From the NCBI RefSeq assembly GCF_000716785.1, contig NZ_JNYY01000013.1, forward strand, positions 1-64,000: DNA of 64,000 nt, written 5' to 3'. Position numbers and translations under genes: made by a program. Each line of letters begins with the position of its first letter. The stretch's first letter is position 1. This DNA comes from Amycolatopsis vancoresmycina. GTDB lineage: Bacteria > Actinomycetota > Actinomycetes > Mycobacteriales > Pseudonocardiaceae. The notes beneath the pieces are model-generated. The model was not told the DNA's origin. It worked only from the letters and a program-made list of their open reading frames with translations, and searched no databases. Shown here piece by piece: positions 17,856-27,684 of this stretch.

Positions 17856-19046
17856 GTGCGTAGTGCGACTGTCTTAGCCGCCGCCTTCACCCTCGCGCTC
17901 ACCGTCACCGGCGCCGCCGAGGCGGCGCCCGCCGGCCACGGCCACGTCCAGCGCGTCTGCTCAGCCGCGCCGGCCGGGTTCGCGGCCTGCAACGCCTGGA
18001 TCGACACCGACACCACCGCCGCATTGGCGGCCGCCCCGTCCGGGCTCGGCCCGGCCGACCTGCTCTCGGCGTACAACCTCGGCTCGCTCGCGGGCAGCGC
18101 CGGCGCCGGCCGCACGATCGCCATCGTGGACGCCTACGACGCCCCGACCGCCTTCGCCGACGTCAACGTCTACCGCGCCCAGTACGGCATCCCGGCCCTG
18201 GCGTCCTGCACGCCGTCGTCGATCAACGCGAGCACCACGCCGTGCTTCGCCAAGGCCGACCAGAGCGGCGGGACGAGCTACCCGCGCAAGGACGGCGGCT
18301 GGGCCCAGGAGATCTCCCTCGACCTCGACATGGCATCGGCGATCTGCCCGAAGTGCAACGTCCTGCTGGTCGAGGGCACCTCGTCGAGTTTCGCCAACCT
18401 CGGCACGGCCGTGAACACCGCCGTGCGGCTGGGCGCCGAAGTGGTCAGCAACAGCTACGGCGGCAGCGAGTTCTCCGGCGAGGCGAGCTCCGAGGGGCAG
18501 TACTTCAACCACCCCGGCGTCGCGATCACGGTCAGCTCCGGCGACTCCGGGTACGGCGTCGAGTTCCCGGCCGCGTCCCGGTACGTCACCGCGGTCGGCG
18601 GCACCAGCCTGAAGAAGGCCTCGAACGCCCGCGGCTGGAGCGAGACGGCGTGGAGCGGCGCGGGCAGCGGCTGCTCGGCGTACATCACCAAGCCGTCGTG
18701 GCAGGCCGACAGCGGCTGCGGCAAGCGGACGGTGGCCGACGTGAGCGCCGTCGCCGACCCGGCCACTGGCGTCGCCGTCTACGACAGCACGGCCTACCAG
18801 GGCCGGTCCGGCTGGCTGGTCTTCGGCGGCACGAGCGTCGCGGCCCCGGTCGTCGGCGGCGTCTACGCGCTCGGCGGTGTCAGCGGCGTCACGGGGGCCA
18901 ACACTGTGTACTCGCACACAGCTTCGCTCTACGACGTGAGCGGCGGCAGCAACGGCTCGTGCGGCGGCAGCTACCTGTGCACCGCGGTCACCGGCTACGA
19001 CGGCCCGACCGGCTTGGGTACTCCGAACGGGGCCGCTGCCTTCTGA
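17856..19046 (+). CDS. Secreted S53 (sedolisin) family serine-carboxyl peptidase
   Basis: 396 aa from GTG 17856, behind GGGAGGT (17845-17851). Signal peptide VRSATVLAAAFTLALTVTGA ending near AEAAP. The S53 catalytic triad is present: Glu152 and Asp156 (ExxxD in AQEISLDLD) and Ser327 in GGTSVAAPVVGG, with the oxyanion Asp region in SSGDSGYG. The propeptide is very short (~60 residues) compared with classical sedolisins, which have ~180. Four to six cysteines suggest disulfides. Probably an acid-active secreted protease for protein scavenging. No linked regulator. Confidence 0.9.
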   Translation: MRSATVLAAAFTLALTVTGAAEAAPAGHGHVQRVCSAAPAGFAACNAWIDTDTTAALAAAPSGLGPADLLSAYNLGSLAGSAGAGRTIAIVDAYDAPTAFADVNVYRAQYGIPALASCTPSSINASTTPCFAKADQSGGTSYPRKDGGWAQEISLDLDMASAICPKCNVLLVEGTSSSFANLGTAVNTAVRLGAEVVSNSYGGSEFSGEASSEGQYFNHPGVAITVSSGDSGYGVEFPAASRYVTAVGGTSLKKASNARGWSETAWSGAGSGCSAYITKPSWQADSGCGKRTVADVSAVADPATGVAVYDSTAYQGRSGWLVFGGTSVAAPVVGGVYALGGVSGVTGANTVYSHTASLYDVSGGSNGSCGGSYLCTAVTGYDGPTGLGTPNGAAAF

Positions 19047-19057
19047 TTTCCGTTACC

Positions 19058-19101
19058 AGGGGCCACCATCCGGGCGTCACGACGCCCGAGTGGTGGCCCC
19101 T
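19058..19101 (+). terminator. Terminator hairpin after the S53 protease gene
   Basis: AGGGGCCACCA (19058-19068) pairs with TGGTGGCCCCT (19091-19101), and an inner GGGCGTC/GACGCCC extends the stem. It begins 12 bp after the stop codon. The next ~180 bp to the acyltransferase hold no recognisable gene. Confidence 0.75.
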
Positions 19102-19280
19102 CACGCTGAGCATTAACATGATCACCGTAGTCGTGCATCCCCAGCGAGAGTGGCATATCCGACAGGCCCCAGTAGCCCGGCCAACAGGCGCCTCCCAGTG
19201 GCTTCATGGGAAATTCACAGAATGGGTGGCAAGTCTGAGAACGTGAACCACGCCGACGACGGTGCCGGATCGGCGGCACG

Positions 19281-20441
19281 ATGACGACTGCCCAGGCCAC
19301 GCTCGAAGCCCCCGCCCGCAGCACGAGACCGGGCGGCAAAGCGCCGTACCTGCACCAGATCGACCTGTTCCGGTTGGTCACGTTCGCCTGCGTCATCCTC
19401 ATCCACGTGGTGGGCGCGACGAACTTCGCGCAGGACGTCGGCGCCAACGCCGTGGAGACGCCGCTGCACTTCACCCGGGAGGCGTTCTTCGCGCTCACCG
19501 GGTTCGTGCTGGTGTTCCAGAACCGCCGCCGCGAGTTCACCGCGGGCGACTTCTGGCGCCGCCGGCTCCCGCTGGTCGCGACGCCCTACCTGGCCTGGAC
19601 GATGTTCTTCTGGGCGTATTCGCTGGTGACCGGGGAACAGCAGCCGGGCTCGCTCGAGGCGTCGATGCGCTTGCTGCTGAAGGACCTCGTCACCGGCGGC
19701 GCCTGGTACCACCTGTACTTCCTGCTCGTGACCATGCAGGTCTACCTGCTCTTCCCGCTGCTGATGAAGCTGCTGCGGGCGACCGCGGGCAAGCACGGGT
19801 GGCTGCTGCTCGGCAGCGGGCTGATCCAAGTCGGCGTGACGCTGTTCATGACGTACCAGCCGCTGGGCGTCAGCTACGAAACCATCACCCACCTGTACGC
19901 CACGATCGTGCCGTACCAGTTCTACACACTGTTCGGTGCCGTGGTGGCCATGCACTTCGAGACCGTGCACGCCTGGGCGGGACGGCACCGGCTGCTGCTC
20001 GGCGGCGCCCTCGTCGCGGTGCTGGCCGGCACCGAGTGGTACTACCTCCGCACCGTCCACAGTGGAACGTTCCCGCAGGTGGCCAGCGACCCGTTCCAGC
20101 CGTACCTGATCCCGTGGTTCCTCACCGTGATCGCCGCGATCTACGCGTTCAGCACGTGGTGGGCGGCGCGCCGGCGCGAAGGCAGCCGCGGGGCCCGCCT
20201 GGTGTCGTGGGCGGCGAACCGGTCGTTCAGCGTCTTCCTCGTCCACCCGCTGGCGCTGGCGCTGCTCGGCCCGGCGATCCCGCACGTCGCGGACCGGTTC
20301 GGGGCGCCGTGGCTGAGCGTGATCATCTACGTGGCGACGATCGTCCTGACCGTCCTCATCGTGGAGGTCCTGCGGCGGCTGCCCGGCAGCCGGGCGCTCA
20401 CCGGCCGGCCGCGGCTGGCACCGGCGAAGGCTGCGGCTTGA
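19281..20441 (+). CDS. Membrane acyltransferase, acyltransferase 3 (OafA-like) family
   Basis: 386 aa. Around ten hydrophobic helices. The opening YLHQIDLFRLVTFACVILIH carries the conserved R and H of acyltransferase-3 proteins (first-helix RxxxxxxVxxxH), followed by the FALTGFVLVF loop and FSVFLVHPLALALL near the end. Members O-acylate cell-surface glycans, antibiotics or peptidoglycan. No linked glycan genes are visible, so the acceptor is unknown. The start has no strong ribosome site; ATG 19281 is the only plausible one before the first membrane helix. Confidence 0.88.
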   Translation: MTTAQATLEAPARSTRPGGKAPYLHQIDLFRLVTFACVILIHVVGATNFAQDVGANAVETPLHFTREAFFALTGFVLVFQNRRREFTAGDFWRRRLPLVATPYLAWTMFFWAYSLVTGEQQPGSLEASMRLLLKDLVTGGAWYHLYFLLVTMQVYLLFPLLMKLLRATAGKHGWLLLGSGLIQVGVTLFMTYQPLGVSYETITHLYATIVPYQFYTLFGAVVAMHFETVHAWAGRHRLLLGGALVAVLAGTEWYYLRTVHSGTFPQVASDPFQPYLIPWFLTVIAAIYAFSTWWAARRREGSRGARLVSWAANRSFSVFLVHPLALALLGPAIPHVADRFGAPWLSVIIYVATIVLTVLIVEVLRRLPGSRALTGRPRLAPAKAAA

Positions 20442-20517
20442 CGTCACCCGGGTGGGTGGCTCAGGTCATATCCGGCGTCCCGGGCATGTCACAGCGCGCG
20501 GATCCGCAGCCGTGGGA

Positions 20518-20523
20518 TATGCT
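20518..20523 (+). promoter_or_regulatory. -10 box (TATGCT) for leaderless pyrG transcript
   Basis: TATGCT ends 8 nt before the pyrG GTG (20532) and no purine-rich ribosome site lies between. This agrees with leaderless initiation seen at other genes of this window. Confidence 0.5.
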
Positions 20524-20531
20524 GGCGGCCC

Positions 20532-22228
<1,697 letters not shown>

Positions 22229-22232
<4 letters not shown>

Positions 22233-22858
22233 CGGCGCCGGGCGAGCACGAGTTCAGCGTCGCGTCCAGCCGGGACGTCCACATCGGACGCGTCGTCGGC
22301 CTGCGCATCGACGAGGTCGTGATGCCGGGCGGCGACACGGCGACCCGCGAGGTGATCGAGCACCTGGGCGCCGTGGCGATCGTCGCGCTGGACGAGGACC
22401 AGCAGGTCACGCTCATCCACCAGTACCGGCACCCGATCGGGCACCGGCTGTGGGAGCTGCCCGCCGGCCTGATCGACCACCTCGGCGAGGACCCGGTCGG
22501 GACGGCCGCGCGCGAGCTGGTCGAGGAGGTCGGCCTGGCCGCGTCGGACTGGGTGACCCTGGTCGACGTCGCGGCGTCGCCCGGGTTCACCGACGAGGTC
22601 GTGCGGGTCTTCCTGGCCCGTGGCCTGTCCGATGTGGACCGCGAGGTGCTCGGCGAGGAGGAGGCGGACCTGGTCATCCGCAAGTTCCCGCTCGCCGAGG
22701 CGGTCCGGATGGCCCTGGCGGGCGAGCTGGTCAACGGCGCCACGGTGTCCGGGGTGCTGGCCGCGCACGCGGTCCTCACCGGTGCCGCGCCGGCGCGGCC
22801 GGCGGACGCCCCGTGGGACGACCGCCCGACCGCGTTCGCCAAGCGCAAGCAGTCCTGA
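22229..22858 (+). CDS. NUDIX hydrolase, ADP-ribose pyrophosphatase type
   Basis: 209 aa, ATG 22229 overlapping pyrG. The Nudix box is ELPAGLIDHLGEDPVGTAAR followed by ELVEEVGL, with one extra residue before the first Glu as in the mycobacterial ADPRase (Rv1700) from the same position after pyrG. YRHPIGHRLWELPAG supports ADP-ribose binding. It hydrolyses ADP-ribose to AMP and ribose 5-phosphate. Its stop codon lies inside the palindromic terminator that follows. Confidence 0.92.
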
Positions 22859-22920
22859 CGTCGCGAATGACTCATTCGGGACCTCCCGCGTCCCGAATGA
22901 GTCATTCGCGGCACGTCAGG
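22854..22920. terminator. Long palindromic bidirectional terminator containing both stop codons
   Basis: Arms 22862-22882 and 22890-22910 (beginning CGCGAATGACTCATTCGGGA) are perfect 21-bp reverse complements around a 7-nt loop. Outer CCTGACGT/ACGTCAGG adds 8 bp. The stop codons of the NUDIX gene (22856-22858) and of the convergent DUF1707/TM2 gene (22916-22918) fall within the outer stem. Confidence 0.85.
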
Positions 22921-23419
22921 GGCGCAGCGGGCGGCCTTCGGCGTCGGTGCCGCCGTTGACCAGCAGCATGATGCCGTCGATGATCGGCCAGAACACGCCG
23001 ACGCCGGTGCAGAAGGTGGCGAAGAGCTGGGCGATGCCCAGGCCGGTCTGGCCGGTGTAGAACCGGCCGACGCCGAAGGGCAGCACGATCTGCAGCACCC
23101 CGGCCACCGTCTTCGACCGGTGCGAGTACACCACGGGCGGCGGCCCGTATGGCATCGCCAGTGGCATCGAGGGCGGCGCGTACACCTGCTGCGGCGGCAT
23201 CGGCATGGGGCCCGGCGGCGGCCCGAAGAAACCCGGGTGCGGGTGCGGCAGGTCGCGGAACAGCGGCCGCAGCTCGCCCAGCGTCGTCGCCGCGTAGGCG
23301 TCGGTCACCCGCGTTTCGTACTCGACCGGCGTGATGCGGCCCATGCCGAAGTGGTCGGCGAGCAGCCTCGCCGCCTCTTCGCGCTCGGCCGTGCCGATGC
23401 GGAGCTCCTCGGACCCCAT
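22916..23419 (-). CDS. DUF1707 (SHOCT-like) and TM2 domain membrane protein
   Basis: 167 aa, ATG 23419. Residues 1-55 are the DUF1707 domain (LRIGTAEREEAARLLADHFG, GRITPVEYETRVTDAYAATT, LGELRPLFRDLP). A Pro/Met/Tyr-rich spacer (~57-100) follows, then a TM2 domain with two membrane helices (LQIVLPFGVGRFYTGQTGLG, CTGVGVFWPIIDGIMLLVNG). These proteins are common and uncharacterised in actinobacteria; a role at the membrane is inference. Confidence 0.9.
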   Translation of the reverse strand: MGSEELRIGTAEREEAARLLADHFGMGRITPVEYETRVTDAYAATTLGELRPLFRDLPHPHPGFFGPPPGPMPMPPQQVYAPPSMPLAMPYGPPPVVYSHRSKTVAGVLQIVLPFGVGRFYTGQTGLGIAQLFATFCTGVGVFWPIIDGIMLLVNGGTDAEGRPLRP

Positions 23420-23472
23420 GGATCCACGGTAACCGAACGGGGTTTCTGCCGGGTCACGAGCGCCGGGCGGCC

Positions 23473-23478
23473 TAAGGT
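23473..23478 (+). promoter_or_regulatory. -10 box (TAAGGT) for leaderless xerD transcript
   Basis: TAAGGT, then six bases, then GTG 23485; no ribosome site in between. Same geometry as at recN and the other leaderless candidates. Confidence 0.55.
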
Positions 23479-23484
23479 GACGGC

Positions 23485-24414
23485 GTGGCAGCCCCGGGCA
23501 GCACGGACGGCGTGATCGCCGCGTACCTCGACCACCTGGTCGTCGAACGCGGGACCGCGCGCAACACCCTGGACAGCTACGCCCGTGACCTGCGCCGGTA
23601 CGCCGCGCACCTGGACGGTCTCGGCGTCGCGAAGATCGCCGACGTCACCTCCGCGCACGTCACCGCCTTCGGTGCCGCCCTCCGCGAGGGCGACGCCGAG
23701 CACAAGCCGCTGGCCGCGTCTTCGGCCGCCCGTGCCCTGGTCGCCGTGCGGGGCCTGCACAAGTTCGCGCACGCCGAGGGCCTCACCGAGCACAACCCGG
23801 CCCGCGAGGTCCGGCCGCCGACACCGGCGAAGCGGCTGCCCAAGGCCCTGCCGGTCGACGACGTGCTGCGGCTGCTGGAGACCCCCTCCCCGGATGGCGA
23901 GCGCGCGCTGCGCGACCGGGCGCTGCTGGAGGTCCTCTACTCCACCGGGGCCCGGATCTCCGAGGCGGTCGGCCTGGACGTCGACGACGTCGACGACACC
24001 GAACGGACCGTGCTGCTGGACGGCAAGGGCGGCAAGCAGCGGCTGGTGCCGATCGGCCGTCCCGCGCTCGCCGCGCTGCACGCCTACACCGTCCGCGCCC
24101 GCCCGGCGCTCGCCGCGCACGGCCGCGGCACGGCGGCGCTGTTCCTCAACGCCCGCGGCAGCCGGCTGTCGCGGCAGAGCGCGTGGCAGGTCCTCAAGGA
24201 CACCGCCGGCCGCGCGGGCATCACCGCCGCCGTGTCGCCGCACACGCTCCGCCACTCCTTCGCCACGCACCTGCTCGAAGGCGGCGCGGACGTCCGCGTC
24301 GTCCAGGAACTGCTCGGCCACGCGTCGGTGACGACGACCCAGGTGTACACGCTGGTCACGGTCAACACCCTGCGCGAGGTGTACGCCACGGCGCACCCGC
24401 GGGCACTGGGCTAG
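23485..24414 (+). CDS. xerD: Site-specific tyrosine recombinase XerD
   Basis: 309 aa from GTG 23485. Resolves chromosome dimers at dif together with XerC. N-terminal SAM-like core-binding domain (1-~105), then the catalytic domain with the complete set Arg157, Lys181, His253, Arg256, His279 and nucleophile Tyr288 (HTLRHSFATHLLEGG; LLGHASVTTTQVYTLV). Position between the NUDIX gene and parA/scpAB is the standard actinobacterial one, which supports XerD rather than a phage integrase. A weak hairpin (GGCCCT/AGGGCC) lies just after the stop. Confidence 0.96.
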   Translation: MAAPGSTDGVIAAYLDHLVVERGTARNTLDSYARDLRRYAAHLDGLGVAKIADVTSAHVTAFGAALREGDAEHKPLAASSAARALVAVRGLHKFAHAEGLTEHNPAREVRPPTPAKRLPKALPVDDVLRLLETPSPDGERALRDRALLEVLYSTGARISEAVGLDVDDVDDTERTVLLDGKGGKQRLVPIGRPALAALHAYTVRARPALAAHGRGTAALFLNARGSRLSRQSAWQVLKDTAGRAGITAAVSPHTLRHSFATHLLEGGADVRVVQELLGHASVTTTQVYTLVTVNTLREVYATAHPRALG

Positions 24415-24496
24415 ACGGCCCTATAAAGCGCCAAGGGCCTTCCCAGCCTGCACCGACGGTCGAGTGACATTGCCCCGTCGAGTCCGGCGCGTTGCT

Positions 24497-24526
24497 TTGC
24501 CGGGGCTCCGACTCCGCGCATAGGCT
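24497..24526 (+). promoter_or_regulatory. Candidate promoter of the parA-scpAB-rluB operon
   Basis: TTGCCG (24497-24502) and TAGGCT (24521-24526) are separated by 18 bp and lie 35 bp before the parA ATG, which has its own AAGGAG ribosome site. This would be a leadered promoter, unlike the leaderless ones nearby. Confidence 0.5.
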
Positions 24527-24561
24527 GCGGCGGACGCTGACGAACAAGGAGCTTTCGCGCC

Positions 24562-25533
24562 ATGTCGACACCGAACCAGCCGGCCGTCCCGGCCGAGTCC
24601 GCCGGGTCGGCGGCGGCGAACCTCAGCCAGGTCACCATCGCGACGCCGATCGACCACGACGGCGACGACTCAGCCGAGCGCAACGGCAAGAAGGTCAAGC
24701 TCGAGGGCATCGGGCCGACCGGCCGCCCGATCCGCGAGCACCCCGATCCGGCGCCGCTGGACAAGCACGGCCCGGCCAAGATCATGGCGATGTGCAACCA
24801 GAAGGGCGGCGTCGGCAAGACGACGTCGACCATCAACCTGGGTGCCGCCCTCGCCGAGTACGGGCGGCGGGTGCTGCTCGTCGACTTCGACCCGCAGGGC
24901 GCGCTCGCCGTCGGCCTCGGCATCCAGCCGCACGAGCTGGACCAGACGGTCTACAACGCCATCATGGAGCGGTCGGTCAGCGCCACCGACGTGCTCATGA
25001 AAACCCGCGTCGACGGCGTTGACCTGCTGCCGAGCAACATCGACCTGTCCGCGGCGGAGGTCCAGCTCGTCGCTGAGGTAGGGCGCGAGCACACGTTGTT
25101 ACGGGTCCTTCGTCCGGTCATGAACGACTACGACTATGTTCTTGTCGACTGCCAGCCCTCGCTCGGCCTGCTCACGGTGAACGCGCTGACCGCCGCGGAC
25201 GGCGTGATCATCCCGCTGGAGTGCGAGTTCTTCAGTCTGCGAGGCGTCGCCCTCCTGATCGACACCATCGAGAAGGTGCAGGAACGCCTCAACCCCAAAC
25301 TGGACATAGTCGGGATTCTCGCCACCATGTACGACCCGAGAACCCTGCATTCGAAGGAGGTCATGGCTCGCGTGGTGGAGGCATTCGGCGAGACCGTGTT
25401 CGACACGGTCATCAACCGCACCGTGCGGTTCCCCGAGACGACGGTCGCGGGTGAGCCGATCACGACCTGGGCGCCCAAGTCGGCCGGCGCGGCGGCGTAC
25501 CGCCAGCTGGCCCGCGAGGTGATCGCTCGGTGA
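24562..25533 (+). CDS. ParA/Soj family ATPase (orphan, linked to scpAB)
   Basis: 323 aa, ATG 24562 after AAGGAG. The deviant Walker A KGGVGKTT sits at residues 81-88, after an 80-residue N-terminal extension absent from minimal Soj. Walker A' and B follow in LLVDFDPQGALAVGLG and YDYVLVDCQPSLGLLTVNAL. ParA proteins dimerise on ATP and bind DNA nonspecifically to move cargo. This copy is the Rv1708-type paralogue beside scpA/scpB, not the parAB locus near oriC. It overlaps the next small gene by GTGA. Confidence 0.92.
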   Translation: MSTPNQPAVPAESAGSAAANLSQVTIATPIDHDGDDSAERNGKKVKLEGIGPTGRPIREHPDPAPLDKHGPAKIMAMCNQKGGVGKTTSTINLGAALAEYGRRVLLVDFDPQGALAVGLGIQPHELDQTVYNAIMERSVSATDVLMKTRVDGVDLLPSNIDLSAAEVQLVAEVGREHTLLRVLRPVMNDYDYVLVDCQPSLGLLTVNALTAADGVIIPLECEFFSLRGVALLIDTIEKVQERLNPKLDIVGILATMYDPRTLHSKEVMARVVEAFGETVFDTVINRTVRFPETTVAGEPITTWAPKSAGAAAYRQLAREVIAR

Positions 25534-25940
25534 GCAGGCGCGCCTCCCTGCCCGGAGCGTCGGAACTCTTCAGGATCACCTCCAGTCCCGCCCTCGATCT
25601 CCCTCCCCAGGCACCCCCCGAGCCCGCCGAGGACCCGCAGCCGAAGCCTTCGGGCAACGGCCGGGCCGAGCAGCTCGCCCGCAGCGCGGCCCCGCACGGC
25701 TCGGGCCGGACCAAGCACGACGCGAAGATCACCGTGTACGTCTCCGGCGACGAGCTGGTGGCCATGGAGCAGGCCCGGCTGACGCTGCGCGCGAAGCACG
25801 ACCTGGTCGTCGACCGCGGCCGGCTGGTCCGCGAGGCGGTGGCGGTGCTGCTGGCCGACTTCGACCAGAACGGCGACGAATCGGTGCTGGTCCAGCGGCT
25901 GCGGGTGGTCGGATCAGACGGCGGCGAAACCGAGGGCTGA
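25530..25940 (+). CDS. Small protein, possible ribbon-helix-helix partner of ParA
   Basis: 136 aa, GTG 25530, overlapping parA by 4 bp and scpA by 1 bp. Residues 1-~60 are Pro/Ser/Ala-rich and look disordered. The C-terminal ~70 residues read HDAKITVYVSGDELVAMEQA, then LTLRAKHDLVVDRGRLVREA and VAVLLADF: a beta strand followed by two helices, as in MetJ/Arc (RHH) DNA-binding domains. Plasmid ParA proteins often pair with RHH centromere-binding proteins, so this could be the adaptor for the orphan ParA; this is inference. No known named homologue is recognised. Confidence 0.75.
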   Translation: MSRRASLPGASELFRITSSPALDLPPQAPPEPAEDPQPKPSGNGRAEQLARSAAPHGSGRTKHDAKITVYVSGDELVAMEQARLTLRAKHDLVVDRGRLVREAVAVLLADFDQNGDESVLVQRLRVVGSDGGETEG

Positions 25941-26836
25941 TGGACGAGCCGGAACCGGCTCCGGAGGTCCCCGAAGAGCACCAGACCGTGCACGGCGGGA
26001 TGATCCCCGAAGGCGTCAACACCGAAGAACTGAGCACGTCGAAGTTCAAGGTGCGGCTGGCCAACTTCGAAGGCCCGTTCGACCTGCTGCTGCAGCTGAT
26101 CTCGCAGCACCAGCTCGACGTCACCGAAGTGGCGTTGCACCGGGTCACCGACGACTTCATCGCCTACACCCGCGCACTGGGCACGGACTGGAACCTCGAC
26201 GAGACGACGGAGTTCCTGGTCATCGCGGCCACGCTGCTGGACCTCAAGGCGGCGCGGCTGCTGCCGTCGGCCGAGGTGGAGAGCGAAGACGACCTCGCGC
26301 TGCTCGAAGCGCGCGACCTGCTGTTCGCGCGGATCCTGCAGTACCGGGCGTACAAGCAGGTGGCGGCGCTGTTCGGCGAGCTGGAACAGAACGCGCTGCG
26401 GCGCTACCCGCGGTCGGTGGCGCTGGAGGAGCGGTTCGTCGGGCTGCTGCCCGAGGTGATGCTGGGCGTGACACCGCAGAAGTTCGCCGACATCGCGGTG
26501 GCGGTGTTCCGGCCGAAGCCGCCGCCGACGGTGTCGATCGCCCACATCCACATGGGCCGCATCTCGGTCCGTGAGCACGCGGCGATCCTGCGGGTGATGC
26601 TGGCCGAGCGCGGCCAGGCGACGTTCGGCGAGCTCGTCGACGACTGCGACCACACGGTGGAGATCGTGGCGCGCTTCCTGGCGCTGCTGGAGCTCTACCG
26701 CGAGGCGACGGTCCAGTTCGAGCAGACCGAGGCACTGGCCGAGCTGCACGTCCGCTGGACGGGCGGCTCGAAGGAAGAAGCCTCCGCGGCGGCCGAGCTG
26801 GACCGCGCGTTCGGAGACGAAGAGGAGTACGGGTGA
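25940..26836 (+). CDS. scpA: Segregation and condensation protein A (kleisin)
   Basis: 298 aa, ATG 25940 overlapping the previous stop (TGATG). The kleisin signature is FKVRLANFEGPFDLLLQLIS followed by QHQLDVTEVALHRVTDDF. The middle helices include LVIAATLLDLKAARLLPSAE, and the C-terminal winged helix binds the SMC head. ScpA bridges SMC and ScpB in chromosome condensation. No smc gene is in the window. Confidence 0.96.
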   Translation: MDEPEPAPEVPEEHQTVHGGMIPEGVNTEELSTSKFKVRLANFEGPFDLLLQLISQHQLDVTEVALHRVTDDFIAYTRALGTDWNLDETTEFLVIAATLLDLKAARLLPSAEVESEDDLALLEARDLLFARILQYRAYKQVAALFGELEQNALRRYPRSVALEERFVGLLPEVMLGVTPQKFADIAVAVFRPKPPPTVSIAHIHMGRISVREHAAILRVMLAERGQATFGELVDDCDHTVEIVARFLALLELYREATVQFEQTEALAELHVRWTGGSKEEASAAAELDRAFGDEEEYG

Positions 26837-27684
26837 GCCCGGAGAACAACGAGCAGGCCGAGGTGGCAGCCCCGGAGCCACCGGCTCACGAAGAACCGGA
26901 ACAGGCCGCGGCCGAGCTGGCGCTCGACGAAGCACTGTCGGGCGAGCCCGTGACCGAGGAGGGCGACCCGGTCGAACCGATCGCCGAGCCGGCTCCCGCC
27001 GAACCTGAGCCCGAGCCGGCTCCTGCCGAGCCCGAGCCCGAGCCCGAGCCGCCTGCCGCCGAACCCGGGCCGGAGCTCGACCCCGCCGATCCGGCCTCCG
27101 ACCTCGTCGCCGCCGGGGACGCCGACTCCCTGCCGGACGTCACCTCCGACGAGGCCCTCGAAGCCGCCCTCGAGGCGCTCCTCCTCGTCGTCGACTCGCC
27201 CGCCAGTGAGGAACTCCTCGCCGACACCCTCGGCCAGCCCAAGTCCCGGATCGTCGTCGCGCTGCGCACCATGGCGCAGAAGTTCACCGACCGGACGTCC
27301 GGGATCGACCTGCGGCGCGTCGGCGAAGGGTGGCGGTTCTACACTAGGGACGTCCATGCCCCGTTCGTGGAGAAGCTCCTGCTGGACGGCCAGCGGTCGA
27401 AGCTGACCCGGGCCGCGCTGGAGAGCCTCGCCGTGATCGCGTACCGGCAGCCGGTGACCCGCGCGCGGGTTGCCGCGGTGCGGGGCGTGAACGTGGACGG
27501 CGTGATCCGGACGCTGCTCGCGCGCGGCCTCATCGAAGAGATGGGGACCGATCCCGAGACGACCGGCACGCTGTACGTGACGACCGAGCTGTTCCTGGAG
27601 CGACTGGGGCTGTCGTCACTGAACGACCTGCCCCCGATCGCTCCGCTGCTACCCGAAGTGGACACCATCGATGACATCCAGTGA
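26833..27684 (+). CDS. scpB: Segregation and condensation protein B
   Basis: 283 aa, GTG 26833 in GTGA overlap with scpA. Residues 1-~95 are an acidic Pro/Glu/Ala extension (EPEPEPAPAEPEPEPEPP) not needed in the shorter ScpB of other bacteria. The conserved core starts near SDEALEAALEALLLVVDSPA and continues through two winged helices (GIDLRRVGEGWRFYTRDVHA; YRQPVTRARVAAVRGVNVDG). It binds ScpA as a dimer. The 3' end overlaps rluB by 14 bp, which indicates coupled translation. Confidence 0.95.
   Translation: MSPENNEQAEVAAPEPPAHEEPEQAAAELALDEALSGEPVTEEGDPVEPIAEPAPAEPEPEPAPAEPEPEPEPPAAEPGPELDPADPASDLVAAGDADSLPDVTSDEALEAALEALLLVVDSPASEELLADTLGQPKSRIVVALRTMAQKFTDRTSGIDLRRVGEGWRFYTRDVHAPFVEKLLLDGQRSKLTRAALESLAVIAYRQPVTRARVAAVRGVNVDGVIRTLLARGLIEEMGTDPETTGTLYVTTELFLERLGLSSLNDLPPIAPLLPEVDTIDDIQ

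Noticed and set aside
23485..24414. Tyrosine recombinase as a sign of a prophage or integrative element
   Set aside because: Position between NUDIX and parA/scpAB and the full Xer motif set identify it as chromosomal XerD; no att repeats or phage genes are near.
24418..24441. GGCCCT/AGGGCC hairpin after xerD as a firm terminator
   Set aside because: The stem is six pairs with a 12-nt loop and no further support; mentioned only within the xerD entry.
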